From Limnoglobus roseus (GTDB taxonomy: Bacteria; Planctomycetota; Planctomycetia; Gemmatales; Gemmataceae): a stretch of DNA of 64,000 bases. The DNA lies in assembly GCF_008254045.1 (NCBI RefSeq), contig NZ_CP042425.1, positions 1,488,001 through 1,552,000 of the forward strand, written 5' to 3'. A program made the position numbers and the translations under genes. A model generated the notes under the pieces. The model worked only from the letters and a program-made list of their open reading frames with translations, did no database searches and was not told the DNA's origin. Positions 34,204-44,891 of this stretch are shown in pieces (position 1 is the stretch's first letter; each line of letters begins with the position of its first letter).

Positions 34204-36126
34204 TCACGGCGCCGGGCAGTAACCGCTCGGCCCGCAGAGCATCGCACGCTCGACCTTCTCGAACTGGCGGATGCGGCCCCAGTCGGTACGGATCACACTG
34301 CGGTACGGCCCCACGCGGCCTTCCAGCCGGTTGAGCAGGTAGAACTCGATGTCCGTCGGCTCGACGATGTCGGCACCGGGGATCGGCGGGCACTCGCCCA
34401 CTTCCAACGGCCGAACCAGTTCCGGCGTGATGAAGATGACCAGTTCCTTTTCGCCGGCCGACTGACGGTTCGAGGTGAACGGCGTGAAGAACGGCACGTC
34501 GCCCAACAGCGGCGTGCGGCTCGCGTCGGCCCCCTGGTTCGATTCGATCAGCCCCGCGACGGCGAGCGTTTCGCCCTGCCGCAGTTCGACCACCGTGTTC
34601 ACGCTCCGCGAGTTCAGGCCGGACACGCTCGACCCGCCGATGCTCGTCCCGACGGACACGTCGCGGGTGCTGACGTTCGCGGACAGTTGCAAGCGGATGC
34701 GGTCGCGGTCGGTGATGAACGGCGTGAAGCTGAGTTGCACGCCGAACGGCACGAAGCTGACGCCCTGGAGGCCGTTGTTGTTGCCCAACCCCGTCACGAT
34801 CGGCACAGGGAACTGGCCGCCGGCCAGGAAGTTCGCCGTCTGGCCGTTAAGCGTGACCAGCGTCGGCTCGGCGAGCGACTTCGCGTAAGACAGGGTCCGC
34901 AGGGCGGTGAGGGCGACCGGGATGTTGCCGCCGTCGAAGACGGCCGTGATGTTCGCGGCCGTGCCGCTCAGAGCGCCACCCAGACCGCCACCACCGTTAA
35001 TGCCGTTCCCTCCCCCGAAGCCGTTGCCGTTGCCGATACCGCCACCGCCGGCACTCGTGCTGCCGTTGTTGTTGCTGAAGACCGTCACGCCCTGCTTGTT
35101 GGTCACGCTGAAGTTCAGGCCGATGCTGCGGGCGGCGGCCCGGCTGACTTCCGCCACGATCACGCGGAGGGCGACCTGCTGTTCGCCGGCGACTTCGAGG
35201 AGGTTGATGATGTTGTTGTTGCCGGCCGTGGTGATGTAGTTCTCGGCCGTCGGCGACGCGAGGCCGGTGATCGGGTCGATGGCGACCGTCTCCCCGAACG
35301 GAATCTGCGTCGCCTGGGCGGCCGTGCTACTCGCGCCGGCGTTCGTCGCGCCGCCGAGTCCGGGTCGGTTGCCACTGCCGCCACCACCCTGGCCGGCGAA
35401 GTTCGCGCGGATGATTTGTAGCACCTGCAACCCTTGCTGCGCGTCACGCACTCGGCCGCTGACGACGAGTTTGTCGCCGAGCAACTTCAGCCGCACCGAC
35501 GTGTCCTTGAAGTGCTTGTTGATGTCGTCTTCCAACTGCTTGTACGACTTCTCCAACCGCTCTTTCGCTTCCGGGTCGGGGTAAATGCGCACGAGGTACG
35601 TCAGCGTCTCTTGCTTCGCGGGGTCGTCCTTGTCGCCGAACCAGATGTTCAGGACCGTCGTGCCGACGTCCTTGCCCTGGAGGATCAGTTCCTTCGTGTT
35701 GATGACGCTCAGGGTCATGTACCGCTCGTCGCCGGCCTGGACGCGGAACGGTGTGTTCTTCAGCACCATCACCCGCGTCTGGCCGGACACGAGGTCGAGC
35801 GTCAGTTCCGGGTCGATGAGCTTGGCGACGTGCTTGCCTTGCTTCTGCTTGCTCTCGGCCGAGATGACCGGCGTGGTGCCGATGGTCTTGGGCGTCGGCG
35901 ACAAGAGCGGGCTGGAGAGGACAGGATTGATAGAAGGCGCGGGCGCCGGGGTCGTCGGGACCACGGCCGGCGGCATCGGCGCGGCAGGGTTCTGGGCGGG
36001 CGACGGGTTCCCGCTCCACGTCACGGCGAACAGGCCCATGACCACGGGTACGGCCAACATCGCCCGGGTGAGCGGCCGCTTGCGTTGGCGGTCGTCCTGC
36101 AGTCCATTCGGTTCGGCAGGCCCCAT
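34204..36126 (-). CDS. Secretin (type II/III/Tad pilus outer-membrane channel)
   Basis: A 640-residue secretin. An N-terminal TM/signal (AMLAVPVVMGLFAVTWSG) is preceded by a charged leader. A pilus-type BON/N-domain follows (ELTLDLVSGQTRVMVLKNTP, DTSVRLKLLGDKLVVSGRVR). The secretin core shows EVAGEQQVALRVIVAEVSRA, PVALTALRTLSYAKSLAEPT, GGQFPVPIVTGL and ELRQGETLAVAGLIES. A long glycine/asparagine-rich insert (GGGGIGNGNGFGGGNGINGG) lies in the gate region. CpaC/RcpA-type Tad secretins are the closest in layout. No ATPase or pilin genes are adjacent. Confidence 0.88.
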   Translation of the reverse strand: MGPAEPNGLQDDRQRKRPLTRAMLAVPVVMGLFAVTWSGNPSPAQNPAAPMPPAVVPTTPAPAPSINPVLSSPLLSPTPKTIGTTPVISAESKQKQGKHVAKLIDPELTLDLVSGQTRVMVLKNTPFRVQAGDERYMTLSVINTKELILQGKDVGTTVLNIWFGDKDDPAKQETLTYLVRIYPDPEAKERLEKSYKQLEDDINKHFKDTSVRLKLLGDKLVVSGRVRDAQQGLQVLQIIRANFAGQGGGGSGNRPGLGGATNAGASSTAAQATQIPFGETVAIDPITGLASPTAENYITTAGNNNIINLLEVAGEQQVALRVIVAEVSRAAARSIGLNFSVTNKQGVTVFSNNNGSTSAGGGGIGNGNGFGGGNGINGGGGLGGALSGTAANITAVFDGGNIPVALTALRTLSYAKSLAEPTLVTLNGQTANFLAGGQFPVPIVTGLGNNNGLQGVSFVPFGVQLSFTPFITDRDRIRLQLSANVSTRDVSVGTSIGGSSVSGLNSRSVNTVVELRQGETLAVAGLIESNQGADASRTPLLGDVPFFTPFTSNRQSAGEKELVIFITPELVRPLEVGECPPIPGADIVEPTDIEFYLLNRLEGRVGPYRSVIRTDWGRIRQFEKVERAMLCGPSGYCPAP

Positions 36127-36361
36127 GCCATCCCCCTACCGGCTCCCCTCGCATGACGCGGGTGAACCTTGTTTGTGCCAGAACGCGATCCGTTCCATCA
36201 TGGTCGTTCGTCGCCGCGGGTCAGGCTCCCCCGAGTCTGCCCGACGGGCGGGCATTTCTACCCACCAATGAACGAATCAGCGTGATGAAGTGGCCGGGTT
36301 ATAACGCCACCGTACGCGGTGTCAATCTCGCCTGTCCGCCTGTTCGTCAGGAGGTGATGCA
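36127..36361. other. Divergent region before the MamK-like gene set
   Basis: No gene is seen between the secretin start and the 21-codon leader. GC content falls slightly, as for a promoter region. No confident -35/-10 pair could be chosen. Confidence 0.35.
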
Positions 36362-36427
36362 ATGAGAACCTGCGCAAACTTTGCCGATAATGTGAATAAC
36401 TCCGATCGTGCGGCCGATAACACCTGA
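36362..36427 (+). CDS. 21-residue leader ORF with near-perfect Shine-Dalgarno
   Basis: ATG at 36362 is preceded at 6 bases by AGGAGGTGAT, a ten-base exact match to the complement of the 16S 3' end, the strongest ribosome-binding site in the window. The short product (MRTCANFADNVNNSDRAADN, then Thr and a stop) ends 55 bases before the next gene. It may be a regulatory leader peptide, or the site could serve another purpose. It is not long enough to judge by composition. Confidence 0.4.
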   Translation: MRTCANFADNVNNSDRAADNT

Positions 36428-36482
36428 GCCGGTTGCAAGGATCGCACGTCCGGCCGCCGCTTGCCGTGAATGGAATCGCCTC

Positions 36483-37343
36483 ATGCACGGACTTCACTGC
36501 CGCCGGGTTCGCCACTTCCTCGCCGCGGGGCTGCTCGTTCTGGCACCTGCACTCGCGCACGCCCAATCGCCGACGACCGTGGCGGACATCGAAATCTATC
36601 AGGGCACGCGGAAGGTTGCACCGAAGCCGGTCGATCCGACCACCGTGCCGAAAGTCGCGGCGGTGGTGGCTGCGACCCTTCAAGACGCGACGAGTTCAGC
36701 CATTGCCTCGACCGGGACCGTGATCGGCCGCATCCTCGACCGCTCGGTGCCGAAGTGGGAAGCCCCGCGACTGCCCGTGGTGGTGAACATCACCCTCCCG
36801 CAGCCGTCGCCTGCGGCTTCGCCCGTGATGACGGCCGGCGGCTTCCAACCCGTCGCCGTCGGCGGCGTCGGAACGCCGGGGTTGCTCCCGTGGGCTTACG
36901 CGAATACGGCACGCGATGCCACGCCGGCGACACCACGCGAGGAACCGAAGCCGACCGTCATCATCGTCCGCGAACCTGCTCCGGTCCCCGTCGCCGCGGT
37001 CGCGGCACTTCCCGAACCGACGGGCATCCGCATTTCCAACGAAACTCTGCTACTCGCGCTCGGCGGCGTTGTCATCGCGGCGGGGGTCGTCCTCTTGCGG
37101 TCCCGCACGCCGGTAGCGGCAACCGCAACCACAGTGGCGAAGCCGGCAGTACCGCACGCGACCATCCGCGGCTTCGACGTTGGTCCGCTGCCGGAGACGA
37201 TGGAGAAGTTCGATATTGGTCCGAGCTACGCCGAAGAAGTCGCCCAGAACAAAGCCGACGAGAAGGCCGGCGAAGCGGCCGTCCTCCAGCACATCTTGAA
37301 TCAGAACCTCACGATGCGGGCCGAGATGGGGTCCGACAACTAA
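36483..37343 (+). CDS. Envelope protein with signal peptide and C-terminal TM, MamK-like cluster
   Basis: A 286-residue protein. The N-terminus (HFLAAGLLVLAPALAHAQ) is a signal peptide with an AxA site; a Pro/Ala-rich low-complexity region follows, and a membrane segment near residue 195-212 (LLALGGVVIAAGVVLL). The C-terminal ~70 residues are cytoplasmic if the topology is standard (MEKFDIGPSYAEEVAQNKAD). No family is recognised. It is the first gene of a co-directional set with the actin-like gene 28 bases downstream, so it may anchor or position that filament. Confidence 0.65.
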   Translation: MHGLHCRRVRHFLAAGLLVLAPALAHAQSPTTVADIEIYQGTRKVAPKPVDPTTVPKVAAVVAATLQDATSSAIASTGTVIGRILDRSVPKWEAPRLPVVVNITLPQPSPAASPVMTAGGFQPVAVGGVGTPGLLPWAYANTARDATPATPREEPKPTVIIVREPAPVPVAAVAALPEPTGIRISNETLLLALGGVVIAAGVVLLRSRTPVAATATTVAKPAVPHATIRGFDVGPLPETMEKFDIGPSYAEEVAQNKADEKAGEAAVLQHILNQNLTMRAEMGSDN

Positions 37344-37371
37344 CCGCTCACCTTCCACACGGAGCCTGGCA

Positions 37372-38433
37372 ATGTCCACGACCACTACGAATCCGGTGTT
37401 CATCGGCATGGACCTCGGCACGTTCAAGACCTCGGTCGCGAGTTCGACCGGCTACCGCGACGTGATGCAGACGGCCGTCGGCTGGCCGAAGGACCACCTC
37501 GCCCGCACCATGCTCGGCCGCGATCTCGTGTTCGGCAAAGACCTCGTCGACCACCGCCTCGCGCTGGACGTGGTCCGCCCGTTCGAGAAGGGAGCGCTCA
37601 AGTACGTCGACGGCAAGAAGGCCGGGATGAGCGACGCGCAAATCAAGAAGCACGCCGACGCCACGCGGCTCGTCGTCGAGTACGCGGTGAAGATGGTCAA
37701 CCGCGAGGCCGGTCGCCCGTCCTTCGGTGTCATCGGCGTGCCGGCACGGGCCAACATGCTGAACAAGAAGTTCATCCTCGACGCCGTCGATGGCGTGTTC
37801 GAATCCGTCGCCATCGTCTCGGAGCCGTTCACCATCGCCTACGGCATGAACCGCCTGACGGACACGCTCGTCATCGACATCGGCGCCGGCACCATCGACA
37901 TCTGCCCGCTGTACGGCACCTACCCGGACGAGAAGGAACAAGTCACGCTGCCGATGGGCGGCGACCTCGTGGACGAGGAATTCGAGAAGCGGCTGAAGGC
38001 GAAGTACCCGAACGTGCAGGTGTCGCGGAACATGATCCGCGAGATCAAGGAGCGGTTCGGCTTCGTCCACGACCTGAACGAATCGGCGACGGTTCAACTA
38101 CCGGTGGACGGCAAGCCGATGACGTTCGACATCACCGAACCGCTGAAGGGCGCGTGCCAGACGATCGTGCAACCGATCGTGGCCGCCGTCCGCGAGATGA
38201 TCGGCAAGTTCGACCCGGAGTTCCAGGAGAGCCTCCGGCACAACATCGTCCTCGGTGGCGGCGGCAGTCAGTTGAAGGGCCTCGACCGCGTAATCGAGAA
38301 CTCGCTGAAGGAGTACGGCGGCGCGAAGGTGACGCGCGTGACCGACGCCTCGTTCGCCGGTGCGGTCGGCGCGCTGAAGTTGGCGATGAACATGCCGAAG
38401 GACGGCTGGACTCAGTTGAAGAAGCGGAAGTAG
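37372..38433 (+). CDS. MamK/MreB-family actin-like ATPase
   Basis: A 353-residue protein with the actin fold. Phosphate-1 is in FIGMDLGTFKTSVASSTG, phosphate-2 in LVIDIGAGTIDICPLYG, the adenosine motif in NIVLGGGGSQLKGLDRVIEN, and FGVIGVPARANMLNKKF links the subdomains. MamK-like segments are VGWPKDHLARTMLGRDLVFG and SEPFTIAYGMNRLTDTLVID. MamK filaments align magnetosomes in magnetotactic bacteria; homologues also occur in non-magnetotactic bacteria. No mam genes are in the window. Genes on both sides are exported proteins, so a role in cell envelope organisation is possible. Confidence 0.85.
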   Translation: MSTTTTNPVFIGMDLGTFKTSVASSTGYRDVMQTAVGWPKDHLARTMLGRDLVFGKDLVDHRLALDVVRPFEKGALKYVDGKKAGMSDAQIKKHADATRLVVEYAVKMVNREAGRPSFGVIGVPARANMLNKKFILDAVDGVFESVAIVSEPFTIAYGMNRLTDTLVIDIGAGTIDICPLYGTYPDEKEQVTLPMGGDLVDEEFEKRLKAKYPNVQVSRNMIREIKERFGFVHDLNESATVQLPVDGKPMTFDITEPLKGACQTIVQPIVAAVREMIGKFDPEFQESLRHNIVLGGGGSQLKGLDRVIENSLKEYGGAKVTRVTDASFAGAVGALKLAMNMPKDGWTQLKKRK

Positions 38434-38523
38434 CGAGTGCCGAATCGTGCTCTCTCCCGGAATTGGGGAAAGAGCACGACGGCCCCTGTCGAGCTTCGGC
38501 GGACCCACAATTACGGAGTTCCC

Positions 38524-39549
38524 ATGGCCTCCACGATTCGATTCTGGCTGACGGTGGGCGGTGTCTGCGGGTCGGCCGTGGTCGCACTCGCTCAGACGCC
38601 GACGGTTCCCGAGCCGACACCATTGCCGCCCGTCGAACGAGTCGAAGGGGCCGACCGTCCCGCGCCGGTCGCCAAGCCCGCGTCGAAGTTGGCCCCGGTG
38701 GTTAACGTGCTGAAGGCCGATGCGGAAGTGATCCCCCCGCCGGCCATTCCGAAGATCGAAACGAAAGTCGTGACTTCACCTGTTGTCGCCCCGAAGGTAG
38801 AGGCGAAGCCCATCCCCGTCGTCGCGTCGATCGACCCGCCTGCGCCGCCGGTCGCGGTACTGCCGGCCATGATCCCGCCTCCGAATCTCGCTCCGGCACC
38901 CGCCACGCTGCAGGCACCCGTGCCCACGACGGCGGCGACCTGCTCGACCAGCAGCACGACCACCGCGGGCCACCGCAGCCTGCACGACAAGTGCACCTAC
39001 ACGCCCGAGGGGAACCTGCGGGCCAAGAAGATCCCACCCACCCTTCCGCCGCCGAACGGGACTGCCACTCGGGCTGCCTTCGCCCGACAGAAAGATCTCG
39101 CGCTCGGCGAGTTCTTCGTCGTGTACCTCGAAGACTTCGTGGAGAACACGGCTGAGTTGAACCCGACCGGCCTCCGGCACGTCAACGGCATCTACAAACG
39201 GCTCGACATGACGGCCTCCTCGATCAAGGTCGAGCCGACCGGCGTGACCGATTTCGACGAGAAACGCCGCGCCGCCGTGATGGACGCGCTGCTGGCGCTC
39301 GGGGCGGATTCCAGCGTCACCAGCCGCATCTACAGCGGAACCACGCGCGCCGAGGGGTTGCGGTTCGAGGACATTCCCGTGGTCGGCCGGCGGAACCCGA
39401 TTTCCGGGGGCGGCGGCTTCGGCGGCGGCGGTCTGAACGGGTCCGGCGGCTTCGGCGGCGGAGGGGGATTTGGTGGTGGAGGATTCGGCGGCGGCGGATT
39501 CGGGGGAGGTGGGTTTGGCGGTGGAGGATTCGGCGGCGGATTCCGCTAG
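38524..39549 (+). CDS. Exported protein with OmpA-like region and glycine-rich tail
   Basis: A 341-residue protein with an N-terminal signal (FWLTVGGVCGSAVVALAQ), a Pro/Val/Ala-rich linker (residues 20-130), and a folded region with KDLALGEFFVVYLEDFVENT ... GVTDFDEKRRAAVMDALLAL. The last ~50 residues are glycine/phenylalanine repeats (GGGGFGGGGLNGSGGFGG). It follows the MamK-like gene by 90 bases. The C-terminal tail resembles flexible anchoring or self-interacting segments. I do not name a family. Confidence 0.6.
   Translation: MASTIRFWLTVGGVCGSAVVALAQTPTVPEPTPLPPVERVEGADRPAPVAKPASKLAPVVNVLKADAEVIPPPAIPKIETKVVTSPVVAPKVEAKPIPVVASIDPPAPPVAVLPAMIPPPNLAPAPATLQAPVPTTAATCSTSSTTTAGHRSLHDKCTYTPEGNLRAKKIPPTLPPPNGTATRAAFARQKDLALGEFFVVYLEDFVENTAELNPTGLRHVNGIYKRLDMTASSIKVEPTGVTDFDEKRRAAVMDALLALGADSSVTSRIYSGTTRAEGLRFEDIPVVGRRNPISGGGGFGGGGLNGSGGFGGGGGFGGGGFGGGGFGGGGFGGGGFGGGFR
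39405..39546 (+). repeat. GGFGGG-encoding tandem repeat
   Basis: Units close to ggcggaggattc recur about ten times at the end of the gene. The units vary, so it is a diverged tandem repeat within coding sequence. Confidence 0.7.
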
Positions 39550-39615
39550 TCCATCAAAAAAGCGACCGGCGTGACTTGCGCCGCGCCGGTCGCCAAGCAA
39601 TCTTTCCCGGGACGA

Positions 39616-40044
39616 CTACTTCGACTTCGACTCCCCCTTGCTCAGGCTCACCGGCGTCGCCGACACGCCTTGCGGCTTCGGAGCAATCGCGACTTCGGCT
39701 TGGCCGATCAGGTCCTTCAGGTTCTTGCGGAAGCTGTCGTACTGGGCGAGCAGTTCCTTGTACTCTTGCCCCTTCTCCTTCAGTTGCACGTTCAAGTTGT
39801 CGCGTTCTTTCTGGATCGCCAGACCGCGGGCGGCTTCGGCCCGGAGTTGCTCTTCGGCCTGCGCGAGCTTCTGCCGGAACGTGTCGCGGGCGGCGGACGT
39901 GGCCTTCAACTCCTCTTCCAACTTCGCGACCTTGGCGGTGTTCGTCTCCCGCTCCCCTGTCGTCGCGATGCCACTCTTGCCACAACCCCAAACGCCGAAG
40001 ACCGTCAAACCCACAATGAGCAACACTTTATAGGTACGGATCAT
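39616..40044 (-). CDS. Small coiled-coil lipoprotein
   Basis: A 142-residue protein. The leader MIRTYKVLLIVGLTVFGVWG ends with a lipobox-like GVWGC. Residues ~35-110 form a long heptad coiled coil (VAKLEEELKATSAARDTFRQ, AEEQLRAEAARGLAIQKERD, LKEKGQEYKELLAQYDSFRK). The C-terminus is short and disordered. It could be an envelope spacer. The ATG at 40042-40044 gives the lipobox; the frame upstream of it is non-coding. Confidence 0.65.
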   Translation of the reverse strand: MIRTYKVLLIVGLTVFGVWGCGKSGIATTGERETNTAKVAKLEEELKATSAARDTFRQKLAQAEEQLRAEAARGLAIQKERDNLNVQLKEKGQEYKELLAQYDSFRKNLKDLIGQAEVAIAPKPQGVSATPVSLSKGESKSK

Positions 40045-40299
40045 ATCAATTACTCCGTCAGTATCAGTCGGGCGCGGTGCGGTCGGGCCGTCCCATTTGA
40101 CCCGGTTCGCGTGAAGCCCGTTCCCGTGAAAGTTTCTCCCCCTTAACTCGGCTTCGCGCTTTACCGACTCCACGCAAAACACCCTCCTTCTCCGACCGGC
40201 AGGGGTTCGCGACTTCGCCCTGTTTCGATCTTCCGGCTTGCGTCGGTCGGGGCGATTGATAGCATCTCGGAACCAACCTCCCTCCTCGAAGCTCCTCCC

Positions 40300-42165
<1,866 letters not shown>

Positions 42166-42180
42166 CGCGGGGCCGCGTTT

Positions 42181-42825
42181 TTAGCCGCGGAGCGGCGGCA
42201 GTCGTTAGCCAGGGGTGCAAACCCCTGGTACGCCCCACCATCACTCAGCCCCGGAGGGGCGGCAGAGAAGAGTCCCGCCATGCCCCAGACCTTCACGTCG
42301 CTGCACTACCACATCGTCTTCAGCACCAAACACCGCGAGCCCATCATCACGCCGGACTTTCAACCACGGCTCTACGAATACCTCGGCGGCATCGTCCGAT
42401 CTCAGGGCGGCGAACTCGTCGCGGCCGGCGGAATGCCCGACCACATCCATATCTTGGTGCGATTGAATCAACAACACGCGGTGGCCGACGTGATGCGAGT
42501 CTTGAAGGCGAACTCCTCGGGTTGGGTTCACGAGACGTTCGCGGCCCGGAATTCCTTCGCGTGGCAGACAGGTTACGGTGCATTCACGGCCGGCTTATCG
42601 ACGATGAGTCGGGTGAAGGCGTACATTGCGAACCAGGCCGAACATCACAAGCGGGTCACATTTCAGGACGAGTTGCGCTCGTTTCTGAAGAAACACGAAA
42701 TCGAGTACGACGAACGCTATCTCTGGGATTAAGGCGCATTCTGACGCCCCTCCGGGGCTTGTTCTTCTTCCTGTGTACCAGGGGCTTACGCCCCTGGCTA
42801 ACGACTGCCGCCGCTCCGCGGCTAA
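42181..42825 (+). mobile_element. REP-associated tyrosine transposase unit (RAYT with inverted arms)
   Basis: A 645-bp unit. Two arms face each other: 42181-42231 and 42775-42825. Thirty-five outer bases are identical in inverse orientation (42181-42215 with 42791-42825), then a 6-base loop differs, then ten bases (CCCCTGGTAC) match again. Each arm folds into a hairpin around CCAGGGG/CCCCTGG. Inner copies of AGCCCCGGAGGGGCG (42247-42261) and its complement (42745-42759) lie nearer the gene. The layout is that of RAYT genes and their REP/BIME palindromes. Confidence 0.85.
42280..42732 (+). CDS. REP-associated tyrosine transposase (IS200/IS605 Y1 family)
   Basis: A 150-residue HUH transposase that cuts and joins single-stranded DNA. 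The N-terminal strand reads SLHYHIVFSTKHREP, the HUH motif is in GGMPDHIHILVRL (H-I-H), and the catalytic Tyr is in SFAWQTGYGAFT. The C-terminal helix contains VKAYIANQAEHHKRVTFQDE. The length fits TnpA-REP. It is flanked by palindromic arms (42181-42825). No TnpB is present, as expected for RAYT. It may act on REP palindromes elsewhere in the genome. Confidence 0.9.
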   Translation: MPQTFTSLHYHIVFSTKHREPIITPDFQPRLYEYLGGIVRSQGGELVAAGGMPDHIHILVRLNQQHAVADVMRVLKANSSGWVHETFAARNSFAWQTGYGAFTAGLSTMSRVKAYIANQAEHHKRVTFQDELRSFLKKHEIEYDERYLWD

Positions 42826-42831
42826 TGACCT

Positions 42832-43134
42832 CTACGCCGCCCCCAATCCCACGCTCGCCGCGGGCGACTCCTGCAACTGCACCTCGCGCGTCCGTTGGCC
42901 GAGCGAGTTGTAGAACACCACCCGCTCGTCGTTCGACGCCCAGACTGCGCTCGTCTTCAACAGCCGCGGCCCCTCGACGTGGAAGACCACGCCCCACGGT
43001 CGGCCGCGGCGGAAGATCGGCGTTTGAAAGAAGGGAGTCTGTTCGTAGTCGAGGGCGTCTTGCTCACAGAGAGTGCGACGGATGTACCGACAAAGGTCCT
43101 CGTAAGTCGGCAAGGCGACGACCGGCTCCGACAT
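42832..43134 (-). CDS. Conserved-looking hypothetical protein
   Basis: A 100-residue protein with MSEPVVALPTYEDLCRYIRR at the N-terminus and RPWGVVFHVEGPRLLKTSAV later, an alpha-beta pattern without a recognised family. The stop codon is 7 bases outside the right arm of the REP unit, so the unit inserted just after the gene. The start at 43134 is chosen over a longer upstream frame because the extension is Arg-rich shadow sequence. Confidence 0.6.
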   Translation of the reverse strand: MSEPVVALPTYEDLCRYIRRTLCEQDALDYEQTPFFQTPIFRRGRPWGVVFHVEGPRLLKTSAVWASNDERVVFYNSLGQRTREVQLQESPAASVGLGAA

Positions 43135-43366
43135 GCTCCCCCCGTGGCAGAATGGCTGCGTGTGCCGAACCCGAAGGCGTGTGCGACGGTTGCGTCGCGG
43201 GTGGGCCGGCGGCAGTAACAAGTGTGTGCTTAACTTGCCACAAATGGGGGGACGGGAGAAGGTGCCGAAGCGGCGAAAAGTAATCCTGTCAGGAAATCGA
43301 GACGGCGTATACGGGTTCTACCAACGGGTCCGCCTGAGCCTGCTCGGAGGCGAACGGGACGGGCGT

Positions 43367-44794
43367 TCAACTGCACCCGCCGCAGCCGCCACCACCGCAG
43401 CCGCCGCCACACCCACCGCCCCCGCCGCAGCCAGCCCCACAGCCGCCGCTCCCACTCGTCGGTGAGGCGGGATACCACTGCTTCAACGTCTCGTACTGCG
43501 TTCCCGCCAGGGCGATCGTACCGAAGAGGGCGACCGCGAGTGCCGCATCGTCGGCCGTCGTCGGCGTGAAGTTCTTCCGGAGCCGGCCGTTCGCCCGCGT
43601 CGCGTCGGCCAGCACCTCGTCGGCCTTCCGCGTTCGCCGCGGGGAGGTAGCCGCCAGAAGGATCAGAACGATGACCGAACCGATCAGAGTAGCGACCAGG
43701 AATCCGCTCGGTTTGTCGTTCATCAAGCCCATCGCCAACCGCGTGACCCCGAACGCGGCGACCACGAACAAGTAGGGGAGCGTGTACACCAGGGCGTTGC
43801 CGAAGCGGGCGGACGGGGAGAACGACAGCCCGGCCTCCTCAAAGGCGTCCTTCTCCGACTGCCACGCGAGTTGGACCGCTTCGGCCAGCCGCTTCAGGCT
43901 CGGCGGGTCGTCGTTCTTCAACGGCAGCACGTCGTAAACCGCACGTTCGATGTCCGTGGCGTTCTCGGGCAACCGGCCGACCACCGCGACGGTCTTGCCG
44001 TCCGCGGAAACGGCCGCGGCGTTCGCCTGCACGAGCTTCGCGATGGTCGCACTCGCCAGACCGCGGTGGTTGGCCCGCAGGTACGCGGCGTGCTGCCAGG
44101 TCAGGCTCGGCTTCTCCTCGCCAGCGTCGAACCCCGGCCCTCGAAGGCGGTTGCGAATGACCAAACTGACGATCAACCCGGCGACGAGCAGCGGGACGAA
44201 GAACGCCAGGTATTCCGTGCCCTTCAGGTCGAACGGGTTCAGCCCGCCGACGCAGCCGGTGGCGAACACGAACGCGAACGTCACCACCGCGAGAACGCCG
44301 ACGGCCCGCCGGACCACGGCCTTCGGCACGACCCAATTGCGAGCCGTGTTGACCGTGACGTGGCGGAGGTCTTCGCCGAACCGCACGTCGGCGGGCGGCC
44401 AAATATCACCGGGCGGGTCTTCGCCGAGGGTGTCGCGATAGGTCTGAAGGGTTCGCTCGTACAAGTTGCGGTACTTCGCCCCCTCGTCGTGCCCGCCGCG
44501 GGTCGGCTCGTGGTGGAGCGGCCGGCCGAGCGTCTCCTGGCAGAGCCGTTGCCAGTACGAGCGAGTGTACGTGAGGTGCAGGTGCCACGCCGCATCGACC
44601 GCTTCGGACGGGGACGCTGCGTGCGGGGCCGTCACCGCGAGGTACAGGAACCGCTTGTACTCGCGCACGACCCGCGCCGTGTACGCCCGCGTCCAGCCGT
44701 TTTCGCGGGCGAGGCGGACGGCGTAAGGCAGTGCGGGCGTGTCGGGTCCGTCGATGTTGAAGGCTTCGATCTTCTGGCGTAACTCGATAGACAT
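43367..44794 (-). CDS. TIGR04222 membrane protein with Gly/Cys-rich tail
   Basis: A 475-residue membrane protein. The N-terminal region (RVVREYKRFLYLAVTAPHAA, VDAAWHLHLTYTRSYW) resembles a glycine-rich domain-protein helical unit. TIGR04222 features follow: membrane helices (VLAVVTFAFVFATGCVGGL, FFVPLLVAGLIVSLVI), LTWQHAAYLRANHRGLASAT, a second membrane pair, and a C-terminal tail of about 25 Gly/Cys residues. The tail is the hallmark of the family. The function is unknown. Confidence 0.8.
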   Translation of the reverse strand: MSIELRQKIEAFNIDGPDTPALPYAVRLARENGWTRAYTARVVREYKRFLYLAVTAPHAASPSEAVDAAWHLHLTYTRSYWQRLCQETLGRPLHHEPTRGGHDEGAKYRNLYERTLQTYRDTLGEDPPGDIWPPADVRFGEDLRHVTVNTARNWVVPKAVVRRAVGVLAVVTFAFVFATGCVGGLNPFDLKGTEYLAFFVPLLVAGLIVSLVIRNRLRGPGFDAGEEKPSLTWQHAAYLRANHRGLASATIAKLVQANAAAVSADGKTVAVVGRLPENATDIERAVYDVLPLKNDDPPSLKRLAEAVQLAWQSEKDAFEEAGLSFSPSARFGNALVYTLPYLFVVAAFGVTRLAMGLMNDKPSGFLVATLIGSVIVLILLAATSPRRTRKADEVLADATRANGRLRKNFTPTTADDAALAVALFGTIALAGTQYETLKQWYPASPTSGSGGCGAGCGGGGGCGGGCGGGGCGGCS

Positions 44795-44891
44795 GGGGCG
44801 GCCTCTGGTTCAAAGGCGGTCGGAACGAGCCTCTCCAGTCTAATTCGCCGCCGACGAGCGTGCATCTATGAAGTCGGGATGAAGTTCGGCC

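Noticed and set aside
37372..38433. Magnetosome island
   Set aside because: Only the MamK-like gene is present; no mamA, mamB, mamM or mamE-like genes occur in the window.
42181..42825. Possible CRISPR-like repeats around the REP transposase
   Set aside because: There are only two inverted arms with internal symmetry and no repeat-spacer array or cas genes; RAYT explains the structure.
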